64,000 bases of DNA from Vibrio ponticus (GCF_009938225.1 NZ_AP019657.1:868001-932000), one strand, 5' to 3'; counted from the stretch's first letter, positions 1-10,197 are shown. Notes: a model not told the origin generated them from the letters alone. A program made the numbers and translations.

Positions 1-170
1 CGATGCGTTGGCAATACGACTTTGAACTGCCTTACGATGGATCTACGCTAACTGTGGCAATGGACGATTGGTTGTTTCGCCAAGATGACAAGCACCTGTT
101 TAATATCACTAAGGTGGAAAAATTTGGTGTGCAGGTCGCCACGGTGACGATTTTTTTTCAGAAGCAGTAA
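1..170 (+). CDS. C-terminal part of a DUF3833-type protein (partial)
   Basis: This is an open frame that enters from the left edge and ends with TAA at 168-170. The visible 55 residues run from MRWQYDFELP to TIFFQKQ and contain DGSTLTVAMDDWLFRQDD followed by FGVQVATVTIFF. That pattern fits the C-terminus of DUF3833 proteins, small lipoproteins of unknown function common in Vibrio and relatives. The start and any lipobox lie outside the window, so the family call rests only on the tail. The IS4-family element begins about 30 bp after the stop. Confidence 0.55.
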   Translation, partial: MRWQYDFELPYDGSTLTVAMDDWLFRQDDKHLFNITKVEKFGVQVATVTIFFQKQ

Positions 171-200
171 TGGCGTTTTAAATTTAAAAACCTAGAAAAA

Positions 201-233
201 AGCCTCCCAAGGGAGTAATGCCGATCAGTTAAG
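201..233 (+). repeat. Left terminal inverted repeat of the IS4-family element
   Basis: The sequence begins AGCCTCCCAAGGGAGTAATG. It matches the reverse complement of 1633-1665 at 29 of 33 positions; the differences are AA versus TT at positions 9-10 and GA versus AG further in. Confidence 0.85.
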
Positions 234-272
234 AAATTTGTGAGATCATTTGACCGATCCTCAAAAGGCTTC

Positions 273-309
273 AAAATCCGATATTAGGAAACTAATATCG
301 GATTTTTTT
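273..309 (+). terminator. Terminator-like hairpin in front of the transposase start
   Basis: A perfect 15-bp stem (273-287 with 292-306) closes a GAAA tetraloop and runs into a T tract (303-309) that ends directly at the ATG at 310. It has the form of an intrinsic terminator. Its position suggests that it blocks read-through from flanking genes, or hides the ribosome site, to keep transposase levels low. Confidence 0.75.
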
Positions 310-1641
310 ATGTCTTTAGAAAGCCAACTTGCCAATACTTTTCGGTCATGTAATACCTTCCACCACTTTGATAAATACTCTGACATTCTTAGTCCAGAGC
401 TTATCCAGCAAGGTTTTGAGCAAGCTGGTGTAGCAACCGTTAGAAGAAGACGGTTACCTTTAGAAGCCGTACTTTGGTCCGTTGTTGGAATGAGTCTCTT
501 TCGTCAACAATCTGTTTGGGATATTGCTAACCAACTCGATATTGTCTTGCCAGACAAACAACGTTTTGTTGCACCAAGTGCAGTTGTTCAAGCGAGACAG
601 AGATTAGGCGAAGAAGGTGTAAAGCAAGTCTTTAAGAAGATGGCTGCGCATAGCTATCAGTCGTCTAACTTCGAAACTTGGTGTGGACTAAACCTTCTAT
701 CTGTCGATGGTGTCGTTTGGAGAACGACAGATACACCCGAAAATCATCAAGAGTTTAAAGCGCAGCGCAATCAATCATCTGAGAATATTTACCCTAAGGT
801 CCGCATGGTTTGCTTGATGGAGCTTACAAGTCATCAGCTAATCGATAGTGCATTCTCTGACTATCGCACCAGCGAAATGCGGCTCGCAGAAGAGCTTATT
901 GAACAAACGCCAGATCAATCACTGACCATTTTTGACAAAGGATATTACTCTTTAGGGCTGCTTAATCGCTGGAACAAAGTAGGTCAAGAAAGGCATTGGA
1001 TGCTCCCTGTGAGAAAAGACTTTCAGTATGAAGTTGTCCATAAATACAGTCAGAGTGATGCTATCGTTGCTATAAAAACATCACCTCAGGCAAGGAAGAA
1101 GTTCAGTGACCTGCCTGAGATAATAGAAGCAAGGTTGGTATCGAAAGCCATTAAAGGTAAGGAGTATCAGGTTCTTACCTCAATGCGTGATGGGTTGCGC
1201 TTTCCCGGAGAAGACATTGTAGAGCTCTATCGCTATCGTTGGGAAATCGAATTAGGCTATAGAGAAATGAAGCAAACCTTGCTTGATAGTGAGTATACAT
1301 TGCGAAGTAAGCGCCCAGATATGGTTAGACAGGAGCTCTGGGGGATTTTGCTAGCCTATAACCTTATAAGGCAGGTTATGACAAAAGCGGCGAGCAAGTT
1401 AGATAGCGTTTGGCCGAACCAATTAAGCTTTACGAGTAGTGCCATGGCTGTGACTCAATACTTTGCAGCTTTACCTTTAACGAGTCCAGGGAAACTCCCT
1501 AAACACTATGAAGTGCTACTACAGCAAATATCCATGTTTATCCTACCCCCCCGAAGAGAAGATAGAAGTTATCCTCGTTGGGTGAAACTGAAACCCAAGA
1601 AATATGCGACAAATAGAAAAAATGCCAGTCAGCTTAACTGA
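310..1641 (+). CDS. IS4-family transposase
   Basis: This is the transposase of the surrounding element, a DDE enzyme that cuts and joins the IS ends. The N-terminal part, from about [16 protein letters not shown] to LPDKQRF, matches the IS4 N-terminal domain. The catalytic core shows the first Asp in LSVDGVVW, a second in LTIFDKGYY, and the IS4 signature [16 protein letters not shown] with its Tyr-Arg-Glu-Lys set. I chose ATG 310 because domain homology starts soon after it. A TTG at 250 in the same frame would add 20 residues, but these translate the hairpin. The stop codon lies inside the right inverted repeat. The frame looks intact, so the element may still be active. Confidence 0.88.
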   Translation: MSLESQLANTFRSCNTFHHFDKYSDILSPELIQQGFEQAGVATVRRRRLPLEAVLWSVVGMSLFRQQSVWDIANQLDIVLPDKQRFVAPSAVVQARQRLGEEGVKQVFKKMAAHSYQSSNFETWCGLNLLSVDGVVWRTTDTPENHQEFKAQRNQSSENIYPKVRMVCLMELTSHQLIDSAFSDYRTSEMRLAEELIEQTPDQSLTIFDKGYYSLGLLNRWNKVGQERHWMLPVRKDFQYEVVHKYSQSDAIVAIKTSPQARKKFSDLPEIIEARLVSKAIKGKEYQVLTSMRDGLRFPGEDIVELYRYRWEIELGYREMKQTLLDSEYTLRSKRPDMVRQELWGILLAYNLIRQVMTKAASKLDSVWPNQLSFTSSAMAVTQYFAALPLTSPGKLPKHYEVLLQQISMFILPPRREDRSYPRWVKLKPKKYATNRKNASQLN

Positions 1642-1649
1642 CTGGCATT
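1621..1649 (+). repeat. 12-bp perfect palindrome over the transposase stop and right IS end
   Basis: AATGCCAGTCAG (1621-1632) pairs with CTGACTGGCATT (1638-1649) around a CTTAA loop. It overlaps the transposase stop codon and the inner edge of the right inverted repeat. No T tract follows, so it is not a classic terminator. It may protect the mRNA end or influence transposase binding. Confidence 0.6.
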
Positions 1650-1665
1650 ACTCCCAAGGGAGGCT
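1633..1665 (-). repeat. Right terminal inverted repeat of the IS4-family element
   Basis: This is the inverted partner of 201-233. It begins within the last codons of the transposase gene and ends in GGGAGGCT, 25 bp before the purB stop codon. Confidence 0.85.
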
Positions 1666-1690
1666 TCAATAATTAAGTATTTGTAAGCAA

Positions 1691-3082
<1,392 letters not shown>

Positions 3083-3131
3083 CTAGAATTTGTGAGCTTT
3101 ATACCAAGAAGTTTGGCATTTGTCACTAAAG

Positions 3132-3151
3132 TTGCGCAAACGTTTGCGCAA
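3132..3151. promoter_or_regulatory. PurR operator upstream of purB
   Basis: TTGCGCAAACGTTTGCGCAA is a perfect 20-bp palindrome. Its core GCGCAAACGTTTGCGC (3134-3149) differs from the PurR consensus ACGCAAACGTTTGCGT only at the two end bases. It lies about 70 bp upstream of the purB ATG. Repression of purB by PurR with hypoxanthine or guanine is the expected role. Confidence 0.88.
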
Positions 3152-3170
3152 AGGTTATTTTACTCTGAAA

Positions 3171-3201
3171 AAATAAACACGCGGTGGACCGCGTGTTTAC
3201 A
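3171..3201 (-). terminator. Rho-independent terminator after hflD
   Basis: Read on the minus strand, AAACACGCGG pairs with CCGCGTGTTT around a TCCA loop and is followed by TATTTTTT. It begins directly after the hflD stop codon and separates hflD from purB. Confidence 0.85.
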
Positions 3202-3819
3202 TTACATTCGAGCGAGTAGAATTTGTGCTTGCTCGACCATTTTCTTGCGTCCAAAGATCAAGTGTCGGCGTTTACCACCCACTTGGCGCCAGAGTACAGA
3301 GCAGCGAATCCCCGATAGCAACAAGGCGCGAACCTTGTGTTGGTTACTGGTTTGCTGCAGTACTGTTGGTGTGCCAGTCACTTGGATGCGTGGACCAATT
3401 GGGCTTACGACATCAAGATAAACACTCGCAAGGTTGCTGATCATTTGGTCGTCAGTTAGAGCAAAATGGTCGGCTTGGCGTTCCAGCATTTGTAGGCGGT
3501 CACCCAACTGCGCCATTGCATCATTACGGCTGCTAAGCTTACGTTCTAGCGCCATAAGGCTAATGATGTAGCGAGTGATCTCGCTACCTGTTGGGGTGCT
3601 ATCAATGCCTTTCACCAAGCACTCTAAGCCAAGCTTTAGGTCTGATTCGCGACCAAACACATTGAGTGTGCTGCTTGGGTTAGTATTCAGAATCGCTTTC
3701 AGTGAAGTTTCAAACGCGTCAGTGTCACAATAACCGTTCTTTGCTGCTTGCTGAACTAAAGCCACAGCTTGGCAAATACCTGCAAAAGCAATGGTGCGGT
3801 CATAAAGAGTGTTAGCCAC
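3202..3819 (-). CDS. hflD: HflD, high-frequency-lysogenization family protein
   Basis: HflD is a membrane-associated protein; in E. coli it affects phage lambda lysogeny through CII, while its normal cell role is poorly defined. The 205-residue product shows the family's opening, [23 protein letters not shown], and the conserved segment [20 protein letters not shown]. The start is GTG at 3819, with GGAG about 10 bases upstream. It follows mnmA by 29 bp and precedes purB, the same mnmA-hflD-purB order as in E. coli and V. cholerae. A strong terminator ends the transcript. Confidence 0.93.
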   Translation of the reverse strand: MANTLYDRTIAFAGICQAVALVQQAAKNGYCDTDAFETSLKAILNTNPSSTLNVFGRESDLKLGLECLVKGIDSTPTGSEITRYIISLMALERKLSSRNDAMAQLGDRLQMLERQADHFALTDDQMISNLASVYLDVVSPIGPRIQVTGTPTVLQQTSNQHKVRALLLSGIRCSVLWRQVGGKRRHLIFGRKKMVEQAQILLARM

Positions 3820-3848
3820 GTAGAGTTACTCCTGAATAATACGTCTGA

Positions 3849-4970
3849 TTAAATTCGTTGTTCGATAATACCGCCACCAAGACATACTTCACCTTGGTAG
3901 AAAACTGCTGATTGACCTGGAGTCACAGCAACTTGAGGCTCATCGAAAATCACTTTGATTGTGTTGTCATCCACAGGGATGATAGTACACGCAATATCCG
4001 TTTGACGGTAACGTGTTTTCACAGTGCATTGTAACGGTTCATTAATTGGTGTGCGATTAACCCAATGTAATTGTGATGCAATTAACCCATTAGATTTTAA
4101 AAGTGGGTGGTCTGCACCTTGTACCGCGATCAGTACATTACGTTTTAGGTCTTTTTCAGCAACGTACCAAGGATCTTCGTTACCGCCGCCACCTTTAGTG
4201 CCACCAATATGTAGACCTTTACGCTGACCTAGCGTGTGGTACATTAAACCTTGGTGTTCGCCAATCACTTTACCTTCAGGTGTTTCAATTTTACCTGGTT
4301 GTGCTGGCAAGTAGCGACCTAAGAAATCCGTAAACTTACGCTCACCGATAAAACAGATACCGGTTGAGTCTTTTTTCTTAGCCGTGATTAGGTCTTGCTC
4401 TTCAGCAATACGACGAACTTCTGGCTTTTCTAATTCACCCACAGGGAATAGGCTGCGACCAACTTGCTCATGGCTAAGTGTGTAGAGGAAGTAGCTTTGG
4501 TCTTTGTTACCGTCAAGACCACGTAGCATTTGTGGCTTCTCTCCATTGGTTGGGAAAGAACGACGAACATAGTGACCCATCGCGATGTAGTCCGCATCAA
4601 GCACTTCGTCAGCATACTCTAGGAATGCTTTGAATTTGATTTCTTTGTTACACAGAATATCTGGGTTTGGCGTACGACCTGCTTTGTACTCTTCTAGGAA
4701 GTACTCGAAGACGTTGTCCCAATATTCAGCAGCAAAGTTAATCTTGTGCAAGTGAATGCCAAGCTTGTCACACACTGCCTGAGCATCGGCAAGATCTTGC
4801 GCCGCAGTACAGTATTCTTCGTTGTCATCTTCTTCCCAGTTCTTCATGAACAAGCCTTCAACTTGATAGCCTTGTTGCTTTAGAAGATACGCAGAAACCG
4901 ATGAATCAACACCGCCAGACATACCAACGATGACTTTCTTTTGACTGTTGTCAGTACAGTTCTCAGACAT
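3849..4970 (-). CDS. mnmA: tRNA-specific 2-thiouridylase MnmA
   Basis: MnmA adds sulfur to U34 of tRNA-Lys, tRNA-Glu and tRNA-Gln, taking sulfur from the Tus relay. The 373-residue protein has the N-terminal PP-loop SGGVDSS for adenylation and two catalytic cysteines, in [12 protein letters not shown] and [12 protein letters not shown]. The C-terminal part has the beta-barrel RNA-binding sequence GLHIGG through GQSAVFYQ. The ATG at 4970 opens the operon mnmA-hflD. The next gene upstream is divergent, leaving a 243-bp region for both promoters. Confidence 0.97.
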   Translation of the reverse strand: MSENCTDNSQKKVIVGMSGGVDSSVSAYLLKQQGYQVEGLFMKNWEEDDNEEYCTAAQDLADAQAVCDKLGIHLHKINFAAEYWDNVFEYFLEEYKAGRTPNPDILCNKEIKFKAFLEYADEVLDADYIAMGHYVRRSFPTNGEKPQMLRGLDGNKDQSYFLYTLSHEQVGRSLFPVGELEKPEVRRIAEEQDLITAKKKDSTGICFIGERKFTDFLGRYLPAQPGKIETPEGKVIGEHQGLMYHTLGQRKGLHIGGTKGGGGNEDPWYVAEKDLKRNVLIAVQGADHPLLKSNGLIASQLHWVNRTPINEPLQCTVKTRYRQTDIACTIIPVDDNTIKVIFDEPQVAVTPGQSAVFYQGEVCLGGGIIEQRI

Positions 4971-5213
4971 TGCTTAACACCACAAAAATTAACTGGGGGC
5001 AGATTTTAACAGAAAGCATTCCACAGCGACAGATCCGAGATCGAAATCACACTTCGAAATGATGGTCTTTTTATCAATTTATCGGTTAAAACCCGCGTTA
5101 TTAATAACGATAAGTCCTCTATATATGGCATAGTAGGCGAAAATCAAGCGCTGCTAGGCAAACAATCTTCGCCTGACAGTTGAATTCGTATTGTATTAGG
5201 TAATATAAGCACC

Positions 5214-5483
5214 ATGAGTGATGAGAACCAAGTTTTCCAAGAATCAGATTTAATTGAAGTGATTGAGAACCAATTGGCTGATGGTAATCCATTAAAAGTC
5301 AAAGAAACCTTAATGCGTTTAATGATGACAGGGACCAGCCGTGATGATGCAATTGCGATGATGGCATGTGCAGTATCAATTGAGATTTTTGATGTTATGA
5401 AAAACGAAGGGGAATTCAATTTGAAGCGCTATTCTGAGCATCTAGAACGTCTTCCTGACCTGAGTTTTATGGAAGGTGAGTAG
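5214..5483 (+). CDS. Small conserved protein of unknown function (89 aa)
   Basis: I do not recognise a named family. The protein is acidic and mostly helical by composition. It contains NPLKVKETLMRLMMTGTSRDDAIAMMA followed by a tyrosine-containing tail ending LERLPDLSF. This helix-turn pattern resembles small helical segments seen at the ends of DUF1841- or SEC-C-like proteins, but that is only an impression. The ATG at 5214 has no strong ribosome site. It sits between divergent mnmA and gsk. Its amino-acid usage looks normal, so I think it is a real gene. Confidence 0.7.
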   Translation: MSDENQVFQESDLIEVIENQLADGNPLKVKETLMRLMMTGTSRDDAIAMMACAVSIEIFDVMKNEGEFNLKRYSEHLERLPDLSFMEGE

Positions 5484-5576
5484 AGTAAACGTTTGCTATA
5501 CTCGCAGTTATTGCAGCGTATTCGCTAGCGCAGTAGAATCCATTTTCCTGTCTTTCCCTTAATCAGAACCTGAATT

Positions 5577-6881
5577 ATGAAATTTCCCGGTCAACGTAAA
5601 TCAAAGCACTACTTTCCAGTACATGCGCGTGATCCTTTGGTGAGCCAAGCGCAAACAAGTAAGAAAATGTCTCGAACCCATATTATTGGTATCGATCAAA
5701 CATTGGTGGACATTGAAGCAAAAGTTGACTCGGAACTGATCGAAAAATATGGTCTGAGTAAAGGTCATTCATTAGTGATTGATGATCAAACAGCAGAAGC
5801 GTTGTACAACGAGCTAAAAGAAAGCTGCCTTATTACTAATGAATATGCGGGTGGCACTATCGGTAATACGCTGCACAACTACTCTGTACTCGCTGATGAC
5901 AAATCAACGCTGTTAGGCGTAATGAGCCAAGACATTAAAATTGGCAGCTACGGTTACCGCTATTTATGTAATACCTCGAGCCGTATGGACCTGAACTACC
6001 TACAAGGTGTTGAAGGTGCAATTGGTCGTTGTTTCGCTCTTATTACGGAAGATGGCGAACGCACTTTCGCAATTAGCGAAGGTCAAATGAACCAACTTCG
6101 TCCAGATAGCATTCCAGAGAAAATCTTTAAAAATGCGTCTGCGTTAGTACTGACTGCTTATTTAGTACGTTGTAAACCAGGTGATCCAATGCCTGAAGCA
6201 ACAATGCGTGCAATTGAATATGCGAAAAAATATGATGTGCCAGTGGTATTAACGCTAGGTACTAAATTCGTTATTCAAGACGACCCTAAATTCTGGCAAG
6301 ACTTCTTACGTGATCACGTAAGTGTTGTTGCGATGAATGAAGATGAAGCGGAAGCATTAACAGGTGAACATGATCCACTAGCGGCTTCAGATAAAGCGCT
6401 AGATTGGGTTGATTTGGTATTGTGTACTGCAGGTCCAGTTGGCTTATATATGGCTGGCTACAGTGAAGACGAAGCAAAACGTGAAACTACTTTGCCACTT
6501 CTTCCTGGTTGTATTGCTGAATTCAACCGTTATGAATTTAGCCGTCCAGCGACAAAATCACTATGTGAAAATCCGATCAAAGTTTACTCACATATTTCAC
6601 CTTATATGGGTGGTCCGGAGAAAATTAAGAATACTAACGGTGCTGGTGATGCAGCTCTATCTGCGCTTTTGCATGATATGGCGGCAAATAAATACCACAA
6701 AGAAAACGTGCCTAACTCAAGCAAGCACGCTTATGCATTCTTAACTTATTCTTCATTCTCTCAAGTATGTAAATACTCAAACCGTGCAAGTTATGAAGTG
6801 CTTGTTCAGCATTCTCCACGTTTGTCTCGTGGTTTGCCTGAACGAGAAGATAGCTTAGAAGAAGCTTACTGGGAAAGATAA
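5577..6881 (+). CDS. gsk: Inosine/guanosine kinase
   Basis: Gsk phosphorylates guanosine and inosine to GMP and IMP in purine salvage, and belongs to the PfkB ribokinase superfamily. The 434-residue protein shows the substrate-side glycines in AGGTIGNTLHNY and the catalytic anion-hole and base region NTNGAGDAALSALLHD near residue 355. Length and the N-terminal opening MKFPGQRKSKHYFP match the gamma-proteobacterial enzyme. The ribosome site before ATG 5577 is weak. Its closeness to purB and a PurR-type box gives a small purine-related neighbourhood. Two hairpins follow it before the convergent hns. Confidence 0.96.
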   Translation: MKFPGQRKSKHYFPVHARDPLVSQAQTSKKMSRTHIIGIDQTLVDIEAKVDSELIEKYGLSKGHSLVIDDQTAEALYNELKESCLITNEYAGGTIGNTLHNYSVLADDKSTLLGVMSQDIKIGSYGYRYLCNTSSRMDLNYLQGVEGAIGRCFALITEDGERTFAISEGQMNQLRPDSIPEKIFKNASALVLTAYLVRCKPGDPMPEATMRAIEYAKKYDVPVVLTLGTKFVIQDDPKFWQDFLRDHVSVVAMNEDEAEALTGEHDPLAASDKALDWVDLVLCTAGPVGLYMAGYSEDEAKRETTLPLLPGCIAEFNRYEFSRPATKSLCENPIKVYSHISPYMGGPEKIKNTNGAGDAALSALLHDMAANKYHKENVPNSSKHAYAFLTYSSFSQVCKYSNRASYEVLVQHSPRLSRGLPEREDSLEEAYWER

Positions 6882-6892
6882 GCGACATTATT

Positions 6893-6916
6893 AAAGCTCA
6901 CCATAATGTGGGCTTT
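6893..6916 (+). terminator. Hairpin just after gsk
   Basis: AAAGCTCAC pairs with GTGGGCTTT (one G-T pair) around a short AT-rich loop. The downstream sequence is AATAAAAG rather than T-rich, so it is a weak terminator or an mRNA 3' stabiliser. Confidence 0.5.
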
Positions 6917-6935
6917 AATAAAAGCTACGAATACA

Positions 6936-6963
6936 AAAAAGCTCCCTTGATGGGAGCTTTTTC
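6936..6963. terminator. Bidirectional terminator between gsk and hns
   Basis: AAAGCTCCC (6938-6946) pairs with GGGAGCTTT (6952-6960), with an A run before and a T run after. It can therefore serve both convergent genes. Confidence 0.85.
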
Positions 6964-6983
6964 TATATCTGTATCTAGATAAA

Positions 6984-7388
6984 TTAGATTAGGAAATCTT
7001 CTAGAGATTTACCAGCGTCTAATTCAGCTTGGATTGCAGAAGGTGTACGACCTTGACCAGTCCAAGTCTTTTCTTCACCGTTGTCTAGGTATTTGTATTT
7101 TGCTGGACGTGGAGCACGCTTAGATTTAGCTTTTGCTTTAGTTTCGCCAGCTAGTGCACTGATTAGTGCAGAAACGTCAATGCCGTCTTTCGCGATTTGT
7201 TCTGCGATTGCTGCTAGTTTAGCTTCTTGTTCTGCTTGCGCTGCACGCTCTTCTTCTTCAACTTCTTTACGTTCAGTTACTACAAGAGTTAATTTCTCTA
7301 GAGCTTCTTCTAGTTGCTCAAGAGTTAGTTCACGAGAGAAAGCGCGAAGGCTACGAATGTTCAACAGAGTTTTTGTTAATTCCGACAT
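6984..7388 (-). CDS. hns: H-NS-family nucleoid protein (VicH type)
   Basis: H-NS is a DNA-binding protein that coats AT-rich DNA and silences horizontally acquired genes. The 134-residue protein has an N-terminal coiled-coil oligomerisation region (about residues 1-65, rich in Glu and Lys). A flexible linker rich in Lys, Arg and Ala follows (about 80-95). The C-terminal DNA-binding domain has the core KYLDNGEEKTWTGQGRTP, including the AT-hook-like GQGRTP loop. ATG 7388 follows a GGTGAG ribosome site. The long AT-rich upstream region is a plausible place for autoregulation. Confidence 0.95.
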   Translation of the reverse strand: MSELTKTLLNIRSLRAFSRELTLEQLEEALEKLTLVVTERKEVEEEERAAQAEQEAKLAAIAEQIAKDGIDVSALISALAGETKAKAKSKRAPRPAKYKYLDNGEEKTWTGQGRTPSAIQAELDAGKSLEDFLI

Positions 7389-8024
7389 AAAATCTCACCA
7401 ATATATTGTAAGCGACAAAGTAATGTTAATATCGTATTCCGAATAATACAATTCAAATATTGTAAATTAAATAAAATAAATTGTTCACGAGGATAAGAGG
7501 CGAAACTTTTAAACTCACCTCACATTCTATTTTTAATCAAATAGTGGTTACGATGGTTTAATCAGCCTATAAGTATAGTGCCTGGTTTCATAACCGCCAG
7601 TTTAATGCATTAAATAATATCCAATTCATTTATTGTTACATTTGCATCGCTTCATAAGACAAATAGTAAGAGGGAAATGATGTGTTAGAAAACAATATAG
7701 ATATGCAGAGAGTGGAGTAAGAGTCAATAATCTGTAGGCGCTTGTTGAGTGAAAATAAATCATAATGAGCATTCTATAATCTCAGTGATTTTATCGCATG
7801 TATTATGAATCCGTATTCTATTTCGCAAAACTGTCGGGAATATTATGGGGTACTTGAAGCGAGAGGGTGACAATTTTCCGCTGTATGTTGGGAAAATGGC
7901 GCTGAAGATTTTGTAGCAATATCTGTTGTAAATGAGATTTTTATAAGTACAATGACCGTTACCTAATGCGTCACATTGGTTAAAGTTGTGTTAAAGAATG
8001 TTTAATTCAGCTTAATCTTTGGCT
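7389..8024. other. AT-rich intergenic region between divergent hns and the NhaC-type gene
   Basis: About 640 bp hold no credible gene. The part next to hns (7389-7700) is very AT-rich and probably contains the hns promoter. A short inverted repeat, ATTTTCC at 7873-7879 with GGAAAAT at 7891-7897, lies mid-region. The promoter for the riboswitch transcript should lie between about 7900 and 8024, but I cannot place it with confidence. Confidence 0.6.
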
Positions 8025-8205
8025 GTCGCGGTAGAGGAGCGGAATGAATCAGTAACGTTTGTTGGGGTGATGCCAATGAACAAGCGTGAAAGGTCTTATC
8101 CGCCGAAGTGAACCGGTATATCAAAACCACTCGCTGGGGTTGCGTTCGAATAGGGGCAACACTGCCATAGTCTATTATTTGTATAACTATGGAGCGCTAC
8201 TGTAG
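8025..8205 (+). ncRNA. Lysine riboswitch (L-box) aptamer
   Basis: The conserved L-box core is readable in order: GGTAGAGGAGCG with AGTA, AAAGG followed by CCGCCGAAGTGAACCGG, then CGCTGGG, and GGGGCAACACTGCC. The P1 stem forms between GCGGTAG (8028-8034) and CTACTGT (8197-8203). The last arm closes with CATAGT and AACTATG. Lysine binding to this element normally turns off lysine synthesis or uptake genes. About 110 bases lie between the aptamer and the ATG at 8314. They contain the hairpin CATAGATA-TTGG-TATCTATG but no clear T-tract terminator, so control may act on translation. Confidence 0.92.
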
Positions 8206-8313
8206 GGTTGGGTGGAGTGTTCACTTCCCTGTCGCTATGTTCAACATGCATAGATATTGGTATCTATGTGTCTGCAGTAGATCTCTAACCATTTATTACT
8301 GGTTTCGAAGATC

Positions 8314-9906
8314 ATGAATTTAATCGATTTTGCATCATCTCCTTTATCACTGCTGCCTCCGGTAGTAGCTTTGACGCTAGCAATTGTTACGCGTCGTGTA
8401 TTGTTATCGCTTGGTATGGGTATTCTACTAGGCGCTATTCTTTTGGCTGATTACTCGTTGGGTAACGCTTTAACTTACGTTAAAAACACGGTGTTTGGCG
8501 TATTTGTTGAAGACGGTTCGATCAACGCAGGTAATATGAGCATCATCGGTTTCCTAGTATTACTGGGTATGATGACCGCATTATTAACCCTATCGGGTGG
8601 TACTCGTGCATTTGCTGACTGGGCTCAGTCGCGAGTAAAAAGTAAACGTGGTGCAAAACTATTAGCTGCGTTTTTAGGTATTTTTATCTTTATTGATGAT
8701 TACTTTAACAGCTTGGCAGTTGGTGCTATCTCTCGCCCTGTAACTGACCGTTTTTATGTATCACGCGCTAAGCTAGCTTACATCCTAGACTCAACAGCTG
8801 CACCAATGTGTGTTGTTATGCCAGCCTCAAGCTGGGGTGCGTACATCATGACCATCATCAGCGGTATCTTAGTTTCTCACGGTATTACCGAATATTCTGC
8901 GCTGGGTGCCTATATGCGCTTAGTGCCAATGAACTTCTACGCAATTTTTGCTCTACTGATGGTATTTGCAGTTGCTTGGTTTGGTTTGAATGTTGGTAAG
9001 ATGCGTGATCACGAAATCGCAGCAGCGCAAGGTCGCGGCTTTGATGACGAGCAAAGTGACGATTTTGAAGAAGCGCGTGCTTTAGATGAAGAGCTAGACA
9101 TTACTGAGAGCGAAAAAGGCAAAGTATCTGATCTTGTTCTGCCGATTGTTGCGCTAATTATCGCAACGGTTGCTTCTATGCTTTACACCGGTGGTCAAGC
9201 TCTAGCAGAAGCAGGTAAGCCATTTGCACTACTTGGTGCGTTTGAAAATACCAATGTTGGTACATCGCTAATTTACGGTGGTTTGGTTGGTCTGTTTGTT
9301 GCGCTGTTTACGGTAGTAAAACAGGGTCTGCCAGCACTAGAAATTAATCGCACACTATGGATTGGTGCAAAATCAATGTTCGGTGCGATTCTAATCCTTG
9401 TGTTTGCTTGGTCAATCGGCACTGTAATTGGTGATATGAAAACAGGTAGTTACCTGTCAACAATGGCACAAGGCAATATTGACCCACAATGGTTGCCAGT
9501 GATCCTATTCTTACTATCAGGTGTGATGGCATTCTCAACCGGTAGTTCATGGGGTACGTTTGGTATCATGCTACCAATCGCGGGTGACATGGCTGGTAAC
9601 ACGGACATCGCTTTAATGCTACCTATGCTAAGTGCGGTACTAGCAGGTTCAGTATTTGGTGACCACTGTTCGCCAATCTCTGATACGACAATTCTGTCAT
9701 CGACAGGTGCACGTTGTAACCACATCGACCACGTTGCGACACAGTTGCCATACGCACTGTCGGTAGCGCTTGTTTCTTGTATTGGCTTTATCGTGCTTGG
9801 TATTACGGATAACCTAGCGATTTCTTTCGCAGCAGCAACAGCGGCATTTGTCGCGGTATGTTTCGTGCTGAGTGTATTGTCTAAGTCGAAAATGAGCTCT
9901 TGCTAA
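8314..9906 (+). CDS. NhaC-family transporter under lysine-riboswitch control (probable lysine carrier)
   Basis: This is a 530-residue integral membrane protein of the NhaC Na+/H+ antiporter superfamily, with about 12 hydrophobic segments. An acidic cytoplasmic loop lies near residues 245-270 (FDDEQSDDFEEARALDEELD). Conserved family sequences include FIDDYFNSLAVGAISRPVTDR and STGSSWGTFGIMLPIAGDMA, and later FGDHCSPISDTTILSSTGARC. Members preceded by a lysine riboswitch in gamma-proteobacteria have been proposed to be lysine transporters (LysW). The L-box immediately upstream supports that reading over a plain sodium antiporter. It is a single-gene unit ended by a strong terminator. Confidence 0.88.
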   Translation: MNLIDFASSPLSLLPPVVALTLAIVTRRVLLSLGMGILLGAILLADYSLGNALTYVKNTVFGVFVEDGSINAGNMSIIGFLVLLGMMTALLTLSGGTRAFADWAQSRVKSKRGAKLLAAFLGIFIFIDDYFNSLAVGAISRPVTDRFYVSRAKLAYILDSTAAPMCVVMPASSWGAYIMTIISGILVSHGITEYSALGAYMRLVPMNFYAIFALLMVFAVAWFGLNVGKMRDHEIAAAQGRGFDDEQSDDFEEARALDEELDITESEKGKVSDLVLPIVALIIATVASMLYTGGQALAEAGKPFALLGAFENTNVGTSLIYGGLVGLFVALFTVVKQGLPALEINRTLWIGAKSMFGAILILVFAWSIGTVIGDMKTGSYLSTMAQGNIDPQWLPVILFLLSGVMAFSTGSSWGTFGIMLPIAGDMAGNTDIALMLPMLSAVLAGSVFGDHCSPISDTTILSSTGARCNHIDHVATQLPYALSVALVSCIGFIVLGITDNLAISFAAATAAFVAVCFVLSVLSKSKMSSC

Positions 9907-9927
9907 AATTCGATAAAACAATGATAG

Positions 9928-9953
9928 AAAGGAAGCTTCGGCTTCCTTTTTTT
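9928..9953 (+). terminator. Rho-independent terminator after the NhaC-family gene
   Basis: AAAGGAAGC pairs with GCTTCCTTT around a TTCG tetraloop and is followed by a T run. Confidence 0.92.
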
Positions 9954-10098
9954 GTGCCCGTTGAAAAGTGATTTAGGCGAAAGGGAAAAGCTAACCAAAG
10001 CAAACAACATATAGCCAAGTTCAATCAATACGCCGCAATGGACTGGATATTGTTATAAGATGAAAAAAACTTAAATTAATGGTTGAAAAAAGTTAACA

Positions 10099-10126
10099 GC
10101 TTGGTTAGTGTGGTTATCAACCAAGC
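10099..10126 (+). repeat. 8-bp inverted repeat in the his promoter region
   Basis: GCTTGGTT (10099-10106) and AACCAAGC (10119-10126) face each other just upstream of the his leader peptide. It could be an operator or an RNA stem; nothing shows which. Confidence 0.4.
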
Positions 10127-10149
10127 AGAAATGAAGAGCTTAAATAAGT

Positions 10150-10197
10150 ATGCGTAATTTTGTCATGAATATTCATCATCACCATCACCCAATGTAG
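10150..10197 (+). CDS. hisL: his operon leader peptide
   Basis: The small frame reads MRNFVMNIHHHHHPM and contains five consecutive histidine codons. It lies 160 bp upstream of hisG and directly before an attenuator. This is the sensor of classical his attenuation: scarcity of charged tRNA-His stalls the ribosome in the His run and favours the antiterminator. Enteric leaders carry seven His codons, so this one is shorter. No strong ribosome site is visible before the ATG. Confidence 0.92.
   Translation: MRNFVMNIHHHHHPM

Larger units (their letters stand above)
201..1665 (+). mobile_element. IS4-family insertion sequence, complete
   Basis: The element is bounded by 33-bp imperfect terminal inverted repeats at 201-233 and 1633-1665, with 29 of 33 positions matching. 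It carries a single long transposase frame. I could not see a convincing target-site duplication: the left flank ends in a run of A and the right flank starts TCAATAATT. The insertion may therefore be old, or its duplication has decayed. It lies between the DUF3833 gene and the 3' end of purB and breaks neither frame. Confidence 0.88.

Noticed and set aside
3092..3421. A 109-residue plus-strand frame over the purB promoter and hflD
   Set aside because: It lies mostly antisense to hflD, starts across the PurR box and has no protein-like features or ribosome site.
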